The notes beneath the pieces are model-generated. The model was given only the letters and a program-made list of their open reading frames with translations, ran no database searches and was not told the DNA's origin. Below are positions 1-13,341 of a stretch of 64,000 nt of DNA, piece by piece. The stretch comes from Stercorarius parasiticus (lineage: Eukaryota; Chordata; Aves; Charadriiformes; Stercorariidae). A program made the translations under genes and the position numbers. Positions within the stretch are counted from its first letter, which is position 1, and each line of letters starts with the position of its first letter. Location: contig VWZL01000013.1 in assembly GCA_013396915.1 (NCBI GenBank), positions 124,001 to 188,000 of the forward strand. Direction: 5' to 3'.

Positions 1-1301
1 ACCTGCTGGGACACCACTGCGAATGGCTCCCACCCTGGTTGCCCCATCAACAGCAAAGAGGGGTAGGGAGGACATCTGCCAAGGAAGTCTAAAGTGATGA
101 AACACCTAATTTCAGGTGTTCAAATTAAGTGCTTAAACGTAGGTGAGATGACTCTGGCCAACGGTATCCTTATTGCAAAATGCAGGGTTTTAAAGATGTG
201 AAGGACATTTTTGGCAATAAACCCCATAGGAAGTAACACTTCCCATACCACAGCTGAGGGCCAGAGCAGTGAGCTGGGCTGTCTGTAGGTCTTTGCTGGT
301 CAGGGCTCCCATCTCCAGGCTGAAAGGCTTTTTCAGTGTCTTGATGACTTTCAGCTCATTTTGCACAGCACGTTAATTTAAGAGCAGGTTCTCATGCTTT
401 TATTCTTGTTGAGAAATGTCACCCTTCACACACAGCCCTGTAGAGTTACATTAAATCATTTTTGTTGTCATCAGTCTCAGTAGGTTTATTAGAGACAGAG
501 CTAATTCTCCTGCTTGTATGCTACTCCCAGTTTTAATCTAGCTGATCTGCTGACATGATCTGACATAGGATATGATTCTGTCCTTTGTGTAAGTATATCT
601 CCTGACTCCGCAGATGCATCAGTCTTGGAAGTTCCACATACCATTTGATTTTGCATTTTTCCATGTTATCAATGAGTTTTCTCTGGCTTTGGAAAAAAGG
701 TACCAATCCTGATTCCTGCTTCCACCCCACGGCTGCTGGGGCCCGCGGGCAGGAGGCATGCAGGTCCTGGAGAAGGGGCCGATGGCTACATGCTGGCTGT
801 ACCACTGTCTACCTGATACAGATCAAAACCTCTTGACTTCTGCAGCACATCACAAATTCCTTCTCCCCATTCCTGCCCCTTGAGAAGCCAAGAATGGGAA
901 GAAACGAGAGACCCTGATGTTTTTTTCCTTTTTTTCTTTCAATCCATCCAGTCTTGTCTATACTTGATAGGTTATTTTGAAAACACAGTTCTGGCAAACA
1001 GTAGATTTGCCAGTAAGTGTGCCCTCACATCATCCGGTAATTAAGCATAAAGTTAAACTGAATTCACTAGAGGGTTTCACTTTGAAAAATATTTCTCTGG
1101 TTAGGGCTTCTGTAATCAGAGGGCAAGACGCCATGCCTCCTTCATCCTGGGGCTCATTGCATTCCTCTGAAATACCTGAAGTCTATATTTAGTCCTCCTT
1201 GCAGCCTGAGAGATTTGAACCCTGCCCAAAGGCAGCTGTCTGCAAAGCGTAAGGTAGGAGGTATTCAGGGGCATCCTGAGATGACGTGGTCATTCTTGGT
1301 G
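1..1301. other. Noncoding unique sequence, no gene seen
   Basis: Mixed-composition DNA with no recognisable repeat or RNA gene. The open frames here are all under about 90 codons, overlap each other on both strands and resemble no family I know. The left edge of the window gives no context. Confidence 0.6.
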
Positions 1302-1355
1302 TGGACCATATTTGACCAGTGCCGGGAGTGGACCATATTTGACCAGTGCCGGGAG
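1302..1355. repeat. 27-bp perfect tandem duplication
   Basis: Two identical 27-bp copies lie head to tail (1302-1328 and 1329-1355), each containing the core CCATATTTGACCAGTG. The copies show no mismatch, which suggests a recent slippage or unequal-exchange event, or a variable-number locus with two copies in this assembly. The length is a multiple of three, so frames through it are not shifted, but no gene is recognised here. Confidence 0.9.
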
Positions 1356-2545
1356 TAGAAGACCAAAAGCCCATCTCTCCTCTGAGCACCCTGCTCCAGC
1401 ATGGAGCTGTTCTGGAGCTCTGAGGTGGGTTGGTGGGACGTGGCGCTCCCCCCACCTTGGGTATCCTGTGGCCGTGGCTCCTTGTGAGGGGTGGGAGCCC
1501 TTCACTTCAAGCCATAGCCTCGGCTCCCGAGAGAGGGGCTGCCATGCTCTGCGAGACGTTCATCTCTCTGAACATATTTGCACAGCCGTACCTTGCCTCT
1601 GCTGGCCAGCTGCACAGTAGAGGGGTTTCAGAGTTACCTCGCTGCAACCAAAGCGTTGCTCTTGAGCATTCACTCCTCAGTCCAAGGAGGAGAGGCAGAG
1701 GCAGGGGAAGATGCATCCCTAGATGGGGTGGAAAGGGCTGTACAAACACAAGCAGCGAGGAGTGGAGGAACAGCACTGGTGGCCCTCAACCCCTGAGTGG
1801 TAGACAGGTGGGACCTCACTACTGGTCTTGCCTTTGAAGAAGTTTTCTCCTACCTACACGTGTGTCAGGGCTGCTTCATTTAATTCCTGAGGGCAGCTCA
1901 GGGGCAGGGAGCAGCTCTGGCTCAGGGTGGGCTCCTGACAGCTTGCTTGGTACCTCCTGCACCTTGTTTCTCTGCCCCACGTGTCTGAGCTGCCTGCAGA
2001 AACCGCACCAGGGGCGCAGAGCAGCCCCCGCACGATGCCCTGCGCACCTGGGATGCATGGGGAAAGCCCGCAGAGTTGCATTTCATTAGCACCCTTCTCA
2101 GAGAAAAACTGCTCTCCATTCACCCGGCAAGGTTTAATGGGCAAAGCAATGACACCCGCATGAAAAATAGACGCTGGGATTACAGTGAGGCAAGCGCGGC
2201 TGGCTGCAGTGAGTCACTCCCCACACCTCTGCGACGCTGCTGACTTTAATGGGGAGCCCTCTGATTTATAGCCGTGTCGGTGGAACAAGAATCAGAGCTA
2301 ACATGTCTTTATTTCTTCCCTTTGGTCTGCTCCAGGTGCAATCAGTGCTCGCCACTGCGGTCGGTGCAGCTGAACCTCAGTCTGAGACGAACCTCAGCTC
2401 GGCGCTGGTGGTGACCAGCAGCATCAGTTGATGAAACTCTTTCTATGGAAGCTGATTTTACCCCCTCATCTCCCTACCCTGTTTCAAAAATATTCAAGAA
2501 AATATAAAACCTAAGGTGCTGTAATGGCAGAAAAAGCTAGAAGAC

Positions 2546-2564
2546 AAAAAAAAAAAAGAAAAAA
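2546..2564. repeat. Poly-A tract
   Basis: Twelve adenines, one guanine, then six adenines. It is an isolated A-run with no retrotransposed sequence visible upstream, so it is recorded as low-complexity sequence and not as the tail of a retrocopy. Confidence 0.85.
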
Positions 2565-5500
2565 TGCAAATGCCAGCTCTTCCAAGAGCTTTGGCTCACC
2601 CACAGCTGCCACCACCAGAAGAGTGGGCATTAAACCAAACATCTTCAGCAAAACGGTCACACAGAACTGACCTAAGCAAGTGGCGTAAACTCCTGAGGAA
2701 CCCGCCTAAAAGAAATTAAGTTCCAGCTCCAATAACCACATAAACTTTTCATAAGCAACTTAAAAAATGTTCCTTTTCCTTGTTTTGTGAAGATGATGAG
2801 CTATAAAGCTGTCTGCTACAGTAATTACTGAAAGATGGCCTGTTATATTTTTATCTGATGTAAAACGACACACAGAAATGGGGTGGAGGTAATGAAGTCA
2901 CCCACAGTTGGCCACAAACACATCCCCTGTGTTGAACGAAGGAAGACTTGGGGATCCAGCAGCATCCCTTGCCTAGAGTCCATGGGGACGGGTGCTTGCC
3001 AAAATGCCTAACAGTAAAAGAGCTCATTTCTCCCATGCTGTAACATAAACAGGAGTGCACAGGGCTCTAGGAGCTGAGAAATTGTCCCAGACCACACATT
3101 GACCACACATTTTCCGTGTGCTGGATGACCCATAAGCCGCTTTGAGTGAAAACAAACATCAAGGTAGATGTGTTCTCACCAGAAAACAGCCAAGGAAGGA
3201 AGCACAGAACGCCAAGGAACAGCCCCATTTTGGTTATGATTTTTAGGTTTATTAAATCAAACAGGGTCCTACCACAGGCTCACTTTGTTCCTGCAGCACC
3301 CTCATCATATGCATGTCATTAAAACTTACCAAGCAAAGATAAAACCTGATGCCGAGGAGCCCTTTTAGCATGTGTTTCATGTAACCATATCCTTGGGAAT
3401 GCCTTTCCCTTTAGATCAAAGTCCTGCCTTGACCTGTCGAGGTGAATAATGAGGGGCAGGGAAGTATTTTTAACTCTGCATCGGGAGCTGTAGGCGCATC
3501 CCAGAAGGGAGACGTGGGGTAGCAGCGGCACTGGTCTATAAAAGGGATGGCCAAAACAGCCTGGCCTTGAGCTCGTGGGGCTGGGGGCAGTGACCTGGCT
3601 CTGCAGGACCCCCCTCAGCCCACTCCCCAGACAGGGACACCGCTGCGGGGAATGAAGGGTCATTTTCAGATGGGGAGCTGATGCAAGGCCGAAGTCAGAG
3701 GGCACTGGGGAGGTGATGTACATAGGACACGGTGTGGGCACGCTTCCCCTGGCAGAGGTGGTGGCGTGGGGTCCCGGCTCTACCGGAGTCTGGGAATCAA
3801 CCGCCTATGTAGCTGGTAGCCAGCAGTGACCCCCTCCTGGCATGGCAAAAACAGGGACCTAAGGCCAAACTTCCAATTTCATATTTAAACATCTGAATAC
3901 GTGATCCGGAAAAGCTCCTCTGGAGCTGCCTGTTACTCAGCATCCCAGAAAACCAGATTTAAGTGCTGTTAGTATGAATCATGAAATTACTGTGAATTTA
4001 AGGGTCTAATTCTTGGCACCCAAGTTATGAAAATCTGTGTTTTCTGATCTAATCCATCATGGAGAATTCTCCTTTTCAGCCTTTGCCAGCTTTCTTTCCC
4101 AGTGTGGCTACATCTGAACAATGTCATATATTTCATTTTAATTTGTGAGACACTTTGGGGGGCTAAACGTTACTTGCTATTAATATGGAACTGGAATGCA
4201 AGGAGCATTTTTAAACCAAATATTATGAATAGGAAAAGGGAAAATGGGGAGTGAGGGAGAGAGAGAGTGGAGACATGGCATTTTTAGCAAAGGAAAAATG
4301 GAAATGGTGGAGTATATATAGTTTGTGCTGTACTTATTATTAATTGGACAAATGAAATGAACTGCAGACACGCTTCCCAAGGAGCCCACTGTGTGAGTCT
4401 AAGAGCGCTTTACAAGTACATGCGTTTCTCATCCCCCGACATCCTGGAGATTTGGGGATCGGTTGATTTACAGCCTCTGACTCAAGATAATTCTCTTTCA
4501 TGGGCTTTATTTCAGTAATACGGGTAGCACTAAATTCAGTCTAGTCATAAATCCTGTGCTGGTAATTCAGCTATAAGTGACGATGCTTCGTCAGCGCTGT
4601 CTGCATGCCCTCCCAGGAGCCCCCACGCCATCCTGCACCTCCGGCCCCCGCTGCCATTGCCACCCTCCCTCCTACACAAAGGCAAAGGTCCCGGGGAGGG
4701 ACCCCAGCCCGCCAGAACAGGGAGGACACTGCTGCGCTCACGACTCAGCTATGTTTTAGTGGAGAAACGTTTAATTACAACATCGTTCTCACTTAGCATG
4801 GGAAACAAAGTCCCTTAGGTGGGAGCGATGTCCTGAGCACGGCCCTCCAGCTGCCCCTGCCGGAGTGGGAGACAGCAATTTTTTTCCAAGGGATCTGGCT
4901 GTGGGACACGTTGCAGGAGGAGACTAAGTGAATTAAAAGCTGTTCTGCCTTTAGGAAAAGCTGCAACACCTTCCTTGCCATTGAAACACCACTCATCTAC
5001 CCCCAGGCACAATTCTTCCAGCAACTTGGCAGAACAATCGCCGTGTAAAATAATGACAAAGACAATGACTATGGCCAAAAGAGGGATCCCAGGCAGAGAG
5101 CATATCCTGAAGATATGTCAAGGACTCCACGAGGTCTGTCCACCTTTCACGCTTAATTTCACATGAAAGATGCTCAGCTGCGGCAGTGGTGGAGGGCAGC
5201 GGGCGGCATGGATGTATTCAAGCAGTTTAGAAGGAAACAGCGATGTAAAATGGGACAAAGTGACAGGGGCTCCTTCAGATGCCCAGTCACTGACGAAGGT
5301 GTCTCATCGAATGTGGGCCACCCAAAATGTACACCTCGCACCTCCTGCTCCACTGTGGTCGGTGTGGTGCTGCAGGGTCCCCTGAGGCAGAGAGTGTTTG
5401 CTCTTGGGAGATGCCACGGTCCCTCCGGCACCAGATGGTTAGCTTGGAAATGTATCTTTAAATTTATTACCTTTCCGTTAATCAATTAATTAAAGTTGCC

Positions 5501-8500
5501 TTTACTAAAGAGGCAGCTAACTTTTTGACATTAGATAGCAGTTCACATTAGATGAGATGAATCTCTCCCTTGCTGTGCTTAGCTCAGATAAGGATACTGC
5601 AAGCCCTAAAGAGTTAATATTTACAGTAAGATGAGAATGAGGGCTTCCAAGACAACAATCACTGCAAAAGTTTTAAGCACAGTCATACAAAGGAACTGAG
5701 CCATAAATAGAGCAGCAGACTTTCCCATTTGTGGTTGGGGATAATCTTTTTTTTTAGTCTTAAAAAAAAGGAAAGACCAACACGCAACAAATTTCTTCTC
5801 TTTGATGAGATGTGAGATTACATTCCTTTTAACTTCAAATTTTATGATATGCTGCCATGGCAAAGGGGTGATGAATCTTCTGTGTACAAACTGTTCCCAG
5901 CTGTTGATAAAACCGCGATCACCAGCAGCTTCCCCCGGCCGAGTGCTGTACGCAGTCTCTGCAGCCCGATTTGGAGGAAAGGAACTGCTGCTTTTGTCCA
6001 ACTGGGGAGGCCTGTTTTACTGATGGGCTTTGCTGGGGCACACAGAGAACTAACCCAATTTGACTCAATCTACCAGTTTTCTGGAGCTTAGTTGGGGTTT
6101 GCCTAATTTTTAAGTCTTAATAGTTCACACTTAAAAGTTCACATATTTCTTTGAACATTCTTCCTTCATGTTTTTCTTTGAAGTTGCATGAGTACAACCA
6201 AAGTTATCCTCTGCAGCCCTTGCTTCTGGTGGCTGCTCTTTCCTGGGGTCACATAGAAGATGGGTTTTGTAGCCCCTTGTTTGATGCAGCCGATGGAGAA
6301 GGAAGAGTGGGATGACCTTTTTCATCGCACTCCTCTGTTGTAGGGGCTTGGTGAAGGAGCTGTGATGGGTGAGACAGAGCAGTGACACCACTGGGGACAA
6401 TGGGCAGTGCTGGCTGGTTGGTTTTCCAGGGTCTGGCATGGAGACAAACAGCATAATTGCTGACACCCTGTTGCTGACACCCAAAACTTGCACCTCTGTC
6501 TGCTCTCACACAGGGCAGTGCCAAGAAACGTCACAATTGCTTTGCACGGAAGAAGCTTCTCAGGCTGAAGGGGCATCCATGTCCACAGGGGACAGGACAG
6601 ATGCCTTGAAAGGCATCAGGGGCAGTTTGGGCTAGATGTGCAGGGCCAATTTCTAATGGCAGAGGCAGGGAGCAGTGGAGATGCTGCCTGGGGACGCACT
6701 GGCTTGTCCATTGCTGGAAATTTTTAATTAAACAGGTCAGAGGAATATATTGGGAGCAGCGGTTTCTCTCCTAGGGCAGTGGGACAGACTAGGAGGCAGC
6801 AGAGACCACAGATGCCCAGAAAATATATCTCCATAAAATACTTCACATGGTCCAGAAAACAATGTTTTTAGGGTCACTACTGCATCTTTCTTCTGCACTG
6901 AGGCCATTGCAGCTGTGAGTAATAACTGTGTCTACCTAAGTAAATGAGTATGTTTGATTTTATTAAGAATTGCAGAAGTGGGAGGACAATGTGAGATGTA
7001 AGGGGCTGTAGCATCTTCAGTTTAACTCTTCCCTTAAATTGCACCAGAACGCATTTATGCTGCTAACATCAACAAAAAAAGCCAAATTATTTATTGCTCT
7101 TTGAGTCTTTCTGCCAACAGTGAGACCACATTTCTTCTCCACCCTTTTGGAGTGATATTCTCTTCACTTTTAGCTCTCAAGTTCTACTGGTTGTAGCTAT
7201 TTTTCCAGACTGTCCAGGCTTTTCACAGATGTCTATGTGCAGGTCACACACATTTCAATGACTTGAGACTTGCCTCACAAGGAATAACTGCTGGAGATGT
7301 TTATTTTAAAGTAATAGAAGGCTGAAATTCTGCAAAACATATTAGGAGCTCAAAAAAGACTAATGCATAGTACTGCCATAAACTGGTTCCTCCCATCAGT
7401 GGGAAACCAAAGCAGGCTGTATGTTGAAATTTCTACACTACTTTTTTAGTATTTTTGAACAGCAATCATATTTGCAAAACACCTTTTGCTTGCAGTTCAC
7501 TAACAGCAACAAAGGTGCGTGTGTTGTGGGTTAATTGTGTCTTCTGAACACCCTGTAGTGGACCTGACATCTCCATTGTTGGGTGCTGGAGATCTTTGAC
7601 TTCTCCGTTTTGATAAATGCTTTCTGACAGGGGAAATCTGAAGTCGGTGTGTCAGAAATTCGTCCCCTGGGTCTCTTCTGAGGAACAGTGGCAGAGTGGG
7701 GAGTCCAAAGTGCGGCTAAGTTACTGCTGCCTGATGAAATTTATTCAGAGCTCTCCAGTCTGGAAAAGAGGTTAGACATGTCATGAGAACAAGCTGTTCA
7801 GTTCTTACCCAGCTTTTGGCCCGGTCAGTAATAATATAAAAACTGTCATACTGTATATAACCTTATCTGGTCAACCTGCCAAGGCATGTGTGCTGTGCTT
7901 ATCACCATGGTATTAGAGTGCTTCGGCTCAGAAAAGAGTTGTGGCGGTGTCACCAGGAGAGCCTCAGTGTGCAGGGCAGGATATATAGGAAGAGGTAATA
8001 ATATCTTTTATTAGATCAACAGACAGAGCTGGCAAAGTGTGCCCCCAGCCCACCCCTGGCTCAGAGCTGAAAGGGGGCTGGGATCTTCCCATCTCTTCTC
8101 TTGGTTACATCCTCTGCTCTACCTGGATACCTTTTTCCGACTGTCCGACAGATTACTATAGTCAGACTGAACCCAAAACAGTCATTCTGGGCCTGCATCA
8201 GCTCCTTTTGCTGTGTCAGTCCTAAAGAAAGCTCTGGTTTCTTCAAAGCTTGTTTTCTCCAACTATGTCCATCCATCTAAAGAAGGTATTAGCTCTGCCT
8301 TCATTTGCCTCAGAGGGGAAAGCCACTCCAGGCCAGAGAGCAAACCAGGGCAGAGAGAGGAATGGGAAATTAAAGTCACAATATACAGCAATATTCTATT
8401 CAGTGTCCAGGCCTGGTACACTGTGATTTTGTCCCCTGCCTCTACTTGCAGACCTCTTGACCTTGCAGAGCACAGCAGGCAGCTCTTCACAACCCGACGG

Positions 8501-11500
8501 AGGCTTAACCTTGCTGGTGGGTAAATTCGGGGTTTGCTGGAGCATTCAATGCAGCCCAGAGTCCCACCGGCTTCATCAGCCCATGCTGCAGAAGTGGCTC
8601 CGGAGCACGTGTGGCTCTGGGGCAAACCCTACCACACACCCGCACGCTCCTGGGTGGGCAGCAGCCCCGCGTGGGCTCAGGGATGTACTGGAGGGATGGG
8701 AAAGGCACAGACATCCCGTCCCACCTGTCCCCGGGGGAGCTGGCTCCTGCCTGCAGGCAGCAGTGACAGCTGAGTGTCTCCGTGAGTCATCCCACCAAGC
8801 ACCCAAATCCCTGAGAGCTTGCACTGGCAGTAATAGAGGGGTTTATTTCAGTAACTGGGTTGTGCAAGTAATTCCTCTAAGAATTCCTCTTTTCTCCTTG
8901 TCAGTTTTCAGGGTGTTCATTTTTTCCCTCTCAGCTGTTCCTTAGACTTTATCCGCACAGTTTTTCTTACTGATTCAGACATGGATGCTAGGACGAGCTA
9001 TTAGCAGGAGCTTTCATTTTGATACAGCTGTATTCACGTAAACGTAGTGACAAACCACAGGGCTGTAGTGTATTGCGGTTACGCTGCTCTGCAAAGCAGA
9101 CGCCTGCGGTAGTCTCTGCCAGCACAGCCCTATCAGAGAGTCTTGGCCCAGACTGACCGAGCTGAGACACTAATGACAATTAATATACAGCCTGCGCAGG
9201 CAGGATCGTGCTTTCACAAGGATAGATTATTTTATCTGGGCAGAACAGGTAGCAAAGACAGGAGAGAGTATAGATCCACCTGCTGTAGGTCCGGAGTATA
9301 TACTGCTAGCAGGGTGCTTTTTACACTGTGCTGGCCAGAAAATGATCCCCTTTTGAATGAATTTGCTTACAGCACTATGAAATTACACTTCTTCCAGAAA
9401 TACTGCCCTGAGCTCACACTCCCCAGGTAACGTGATGGAGAAATGCCTGTGGGACCATGCTAGCACCCATCCCTTGGGGAGCAGAATCCAGCCCAAAGCC
9501 TTTGGGAAGCTCCAGCATGGCACAGACACTTCTGCCAGCAGCAGAAGTTACTGGAAGGACTCTGATTCCTATGTAAATGCACATGAAATTTCATACATGT
9601 GTATAACTGATGGCAATATCTTTATTTACTGCAGCGGGTCTTGCATGCCTTGCTGGTTCCTGTTATTCTGTCAGAGGTCTGAGTTCTGTTTATCAGCATT
9701 TTAGGCCAGAAAAAAATGGGTTTTTTTCTGTTTCTTTATCCAGTCTGTCTATTTCTTTAAGCATCTGTTTCCCAAATGTACCCCTCTCGTTCTGCACTGG
9801 GAACTGGCTCAAAACTAGGTAGGAGGTTTGATAGATACATTACATCCAGATCTCTCATTGCGGAAAAAAAAATTGAATAGGGGCTTGAAGGTGTGAACTG
9901 CTTCTAATCAAAACAGTGTTTAGAGGAGATATGGCCAAATTCTGGCAGTGCCCATATCTGGGAGAGGAAGGATGGCTCTGGCAGCTGTGGGAGCTGTGCA
10001 AGATGGGTTCATTTCCCTCTTACACGTGGGTTTTGTAGCCTTAGCAGCATGCTTTGCCTCAGTGTCCCCATCCCCATCAAACGTTGCTGGGTGGGTTTTA
10101 ACATCAAATGCTCATTGCTGAGATACTGCAAGACTTCATTCATCATTGCTAGCAAAGTACTTGGAGTAGAAAGTGCTCCAGGCATGCATAGACATACCTT
10201 GAGGTCGGCCAACATTTTAGGCAGAGAAGGTAAACTGCATTGCTCTTGGTGCAGCCCCTGGTGTGCACTAAGTCCTCCTGCTTCCCCTTCCACGTCGCTG
10301 CAGCCAGGCATGCCAAGATTCAGTGCAATTCTTTATGGACTGCCAAAGAAACAAATTATTATGCACTGCAAAATGAAACTGGCATTTTAAATCTAAAACA
10401 CATGACATCAGCATTACATGTGGAACCAGATACCGTCAAATCACATGCCACCTCATAAATATTCAGGCTGGTAGGGCAAAAGAAATGAGAGGTAGATTGC
10501 CGGCCAACAATGCTCCCCGGGGTCTACTGCTTTGTAAAAGGCTTTTGAGCAATACGAGGAGCGTACGTACAGCCCGCTTTGAATAACCCACGAGGAGCTG
10601 ACCCTATAGCGCTTGCAGGTTTGCTTGGGAGGCTGCAAGAGGGGGCTTTTTTGCATCAGAGCACTGGGGTGGGGGGGATAAAGGCCAAGAAGCCAGTGGC
10701 AGGAACAGAAGTAATATAAAGAGCAAAGTCATTTGAAATCCCGGAGTGTATTGCTCTTCAGCAACCTGCCAGTGCGTGTGGAACTGTGTGAAAGCCCCTC
10801 TTTGATACCCCTTCCCCAGAGCATCCTTCAGAGCACAAGAGGGGCTGCTCAGCTTGTCCCAAAAAGCAACACCTGTGGAACGTGCTGGAGGAGAACAGGG
10901 CTTCACGTTCGCCTCGCCAAGGACCCAGGAAACTCATGCAGTAGTTGGAAGTTATGGTTTGGTTTCCTGGAATCAGCCCCCAGTGCAACCCCTCCCTCCA
11001 AAGCAACTTCTTGTTATTTGAAAGCTAACTTGAATAAACTTAGCATCTGATTAAAATAAAGCTCACCAATTTTTCTTTCTTTTTGATGGAGTTGGAAAAA
11101 TTTTCATTTTCAGAGAAAGAACTCATCCAGACTTCAAAATAGCTTGGTACATGAGAAATGTGATTCTCTCATTATGTCTCTGCACAACCTCCGTGAGAAA
11201 CTCTATTTAAATCACATTTACATAATTCTAAGAATAGACTACTCTGCTCTTAGTATTCGTCCATCCTTAATTTATTATGGGTTCACCAAATATTTGCCCT
11301 TTCTTTCTGAATGTAAAAAGGACATGAATTCAGGCAAGTCTTACAGCATAACTCGATGCTAAGCTTATGGAAGATTTGGAAAGCATACTTATTATAAGGC
11401 ACTTAAAAACTGCTCCTAAGGGTGGTGTAGGAGGGTCTTCCAGCATCTCTGTAATAACCCGTACGCTGGAAGCAATATGCTGTAGTTATAATAACTGTTT

Positions 11501-12993
11501 CCTGATTTTTATGCTTTACTTGTAAAGGACTGTTCCCCAAACTCAGAGAAGACAAAGAGAGAGGGGATGAATTAGGGTTTTCTTTAGTCCTGCGAGATCT
11601 CTATCGATCGCTGCCACAAGCCGTGGAAGGGAACGATCCCCCTCTGGTGCTCCTGGTCACCAAAGAGAGGTATGGACAACGTGTGTTCCTACTGGAAGGG
11701 GATGACAGGGGCAGGGTGGTGCAGCTGGGGGACCTGACTGCAGAGATCTGGCAGAGTTGTCACATCCATGGCACTCCCACACCGGTTTTGGCTCCAGAGG
11801 GGAAGGCAGGGAAGCTTTGAGGGAGCTTTCCAAACAACGGAGCTGTGTAGCCTCTGCAGCCCGACATCGTCACACTGGGTAGACAGTGTGTTTCCAACGG
11901 CTTGGACATCGGATGGCGAGCAGAGCTGGGCAAAAGTGTGGTTTGAGCTAAAATTTAATGGCAGAAAAAATGTTTGGTTTCACCTTGAATGACCTTGCAG
12001 ACACTTCTGCTGTCTGTGTGTGTGGCTAGAGGACAAGGAGTGGTGCTACCTGATTCTGTAGTGGTGGGCAGGAGACCCCTGTATGAAGCCAGGCTCTGCT
12101 TGGATACGACCTTTATGTGGGTTTGAGGGACATGCTTACCTGTAGAGTTAAATAGCGTACGCAGCTGTATTGTGGGCTGCAGGGGAAGCCAGGGTGGAGA
12201 CAATCCTCCTGGCATTGCCCACGAGCCAAGGCCCCCGGGGTGTTTCACCAGAAAGGGGTGTTGCACACAGCAGAAGATGCCTCAGCTGGAAACAGTGGAA
12301 GAATGGAGAGTGGTTGTGGTGGCCCAGAGGGGACTGCTGCTGGCCCTGGGCTGGGGTGTGCTGCACGTTTGCCGTGTCCTGCACAGCCGCAGCCAGGAGA
12401 AGGGCAGATTTCATTTCACTTCTTATAAACAGCAAATTCCCGACTGTAAGGATTATCTGGAAAATGCGGCCCCGCAAAGGGTCAAACACCAGGAGGTGGG
12501 AACAAGAACCCGTTATTCATAACTTTTATGATATTTAGGGCCAGCCGGTGGCTGGGCGGCAGACCCGCTGTGTTTGGACAGCTGGGGCTGGGAGCACCCC
12601 CGGCCCCGGGGGGATTCTGCCCCACTGCAACAGCCGCCTCTCCCTTTCTAAAAGTGCCCTCTCATTCATCGTTAATAAAAATAAGGTGATTAAGGTGCAC
12701 AGCAACAAACAAGAGAAAAGCAAGCAATGAATTCACTACTAGAACTCATAGCAAGGCAAAAAATTAATCTCTCTTCATTTACATTTTACCTTTCAGTTCA
12801 CATTTAGTTGGCTTACAAGTGCGGGAAGGGTCTCTGTCTTCTTCCCGCCTCCTGGTGTCATTTTTTAAAAGAAAAGGTTTTTCCCTCTGCTGCAGCCCTA
12901 CAACAAACCTCTGAAGAGGGAGAGTGATTGTAAATACAAAGAAGTAATCAGATGGCTGCCAAGAGACAGAGGCCTGTGTGAATGCACAAACTC

Positions 12994-13015
12994 GGGGGCG
13001 GGGGGGGATGGGGGG
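12994..13015 (+). repeat. G-rich run, potential G-quadruplex
   Basis: Runs of five, eight and six guanines are separated by a single C and by AT. The central run of eight can supply two G-tracts, so the segment satisfies the simple G3+N1-7 quadruplex pattern on the plus strand. Surrounding sequence is ordinary, with no CpG island. Confidence 0.5.
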
Positions 13016-13325
13016 AGAAGTAGCAAAGAATAACGGAGACTTTTACTTCTGCCTTGTTTTCTTTTATACCGAGCTATGGTTTTATTTGTAGCAAGGGAGA
13101 GTAAGCAATTTCCAGAGACACAGTAATTTTTAAATTGACAGTGCCCTTGCGAGTACTCAGTTGTATTTCTAATAAATACATTTAGCACAAATCAAGAGAA
13201 TGGAGGTGAATCTTCTATAAATATGGGGTTTTGCTGTTCCCACAGACCTCTGGCTTTTATCCTTTTCCCGCAGATTGAAGGACAGAGAGTTAGTGTCCTA
13301 TTTTTCCCTCTCTGCTGGTAGGACA

Positions 13326-13341
13326 GAAACTGAAACTGAAA
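13326..13341 (+). promoter_or_regulatory. ISRE/IRF-type element (three GAAA units)
   Basis: The 16-bp string GAAACTGAAACTGAAA has three GAAA cores spaced by two bases, an exact fit to the GAAANNGAAA pattern bound by interferon regulatory factors and the ISGF3 complex. It lies in AT-rich noncoding DNA, with no TATA box or exon recognised next to it. A distal enhancer role is possible. A chance match to this motif in 64 kb is also plausible, so function is unproven. Confidence 0.35.

Larger units (their letters stand above)
1356..13325. other. Long noncoding tract, no gene recognised
   Basis: About 12 kb of unique sequence. It alternates GC-richer patches (about 1,400-2,060, 3,470-3,780, 4,590-4,730 and 8,500-8,770) with AT-richer DNA. 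The longest open frames (140 codons at 3319-3741 minus; 162 codons at 8457-8945 plus) lie in the GC-richer patches, overlap frames on the other strand and have no recognisable domain, so they are read as chance. A purine-rich (GA)n-like tract sits near 4,250-4,270. No CR1 fragment is visible in this interval, in contrast to the rest of the window. Confidence 0.6.

Noticed and set aside
2546..2564. Poly-A as the tail of a processed pseudogene
   Set aside because: No coding-like or mRNA-like sequence or polyadenylation signal arrangement was recognised directly upstream.
7990..8030. Possible ancient amniote repeat (AGGTAATAATATCTTTTATTAG stretch)
   Set aside because: The stretch of about 25 bp recalls a repeat common in turtles and crocodilians, but the similarity stops there and is too short to support.
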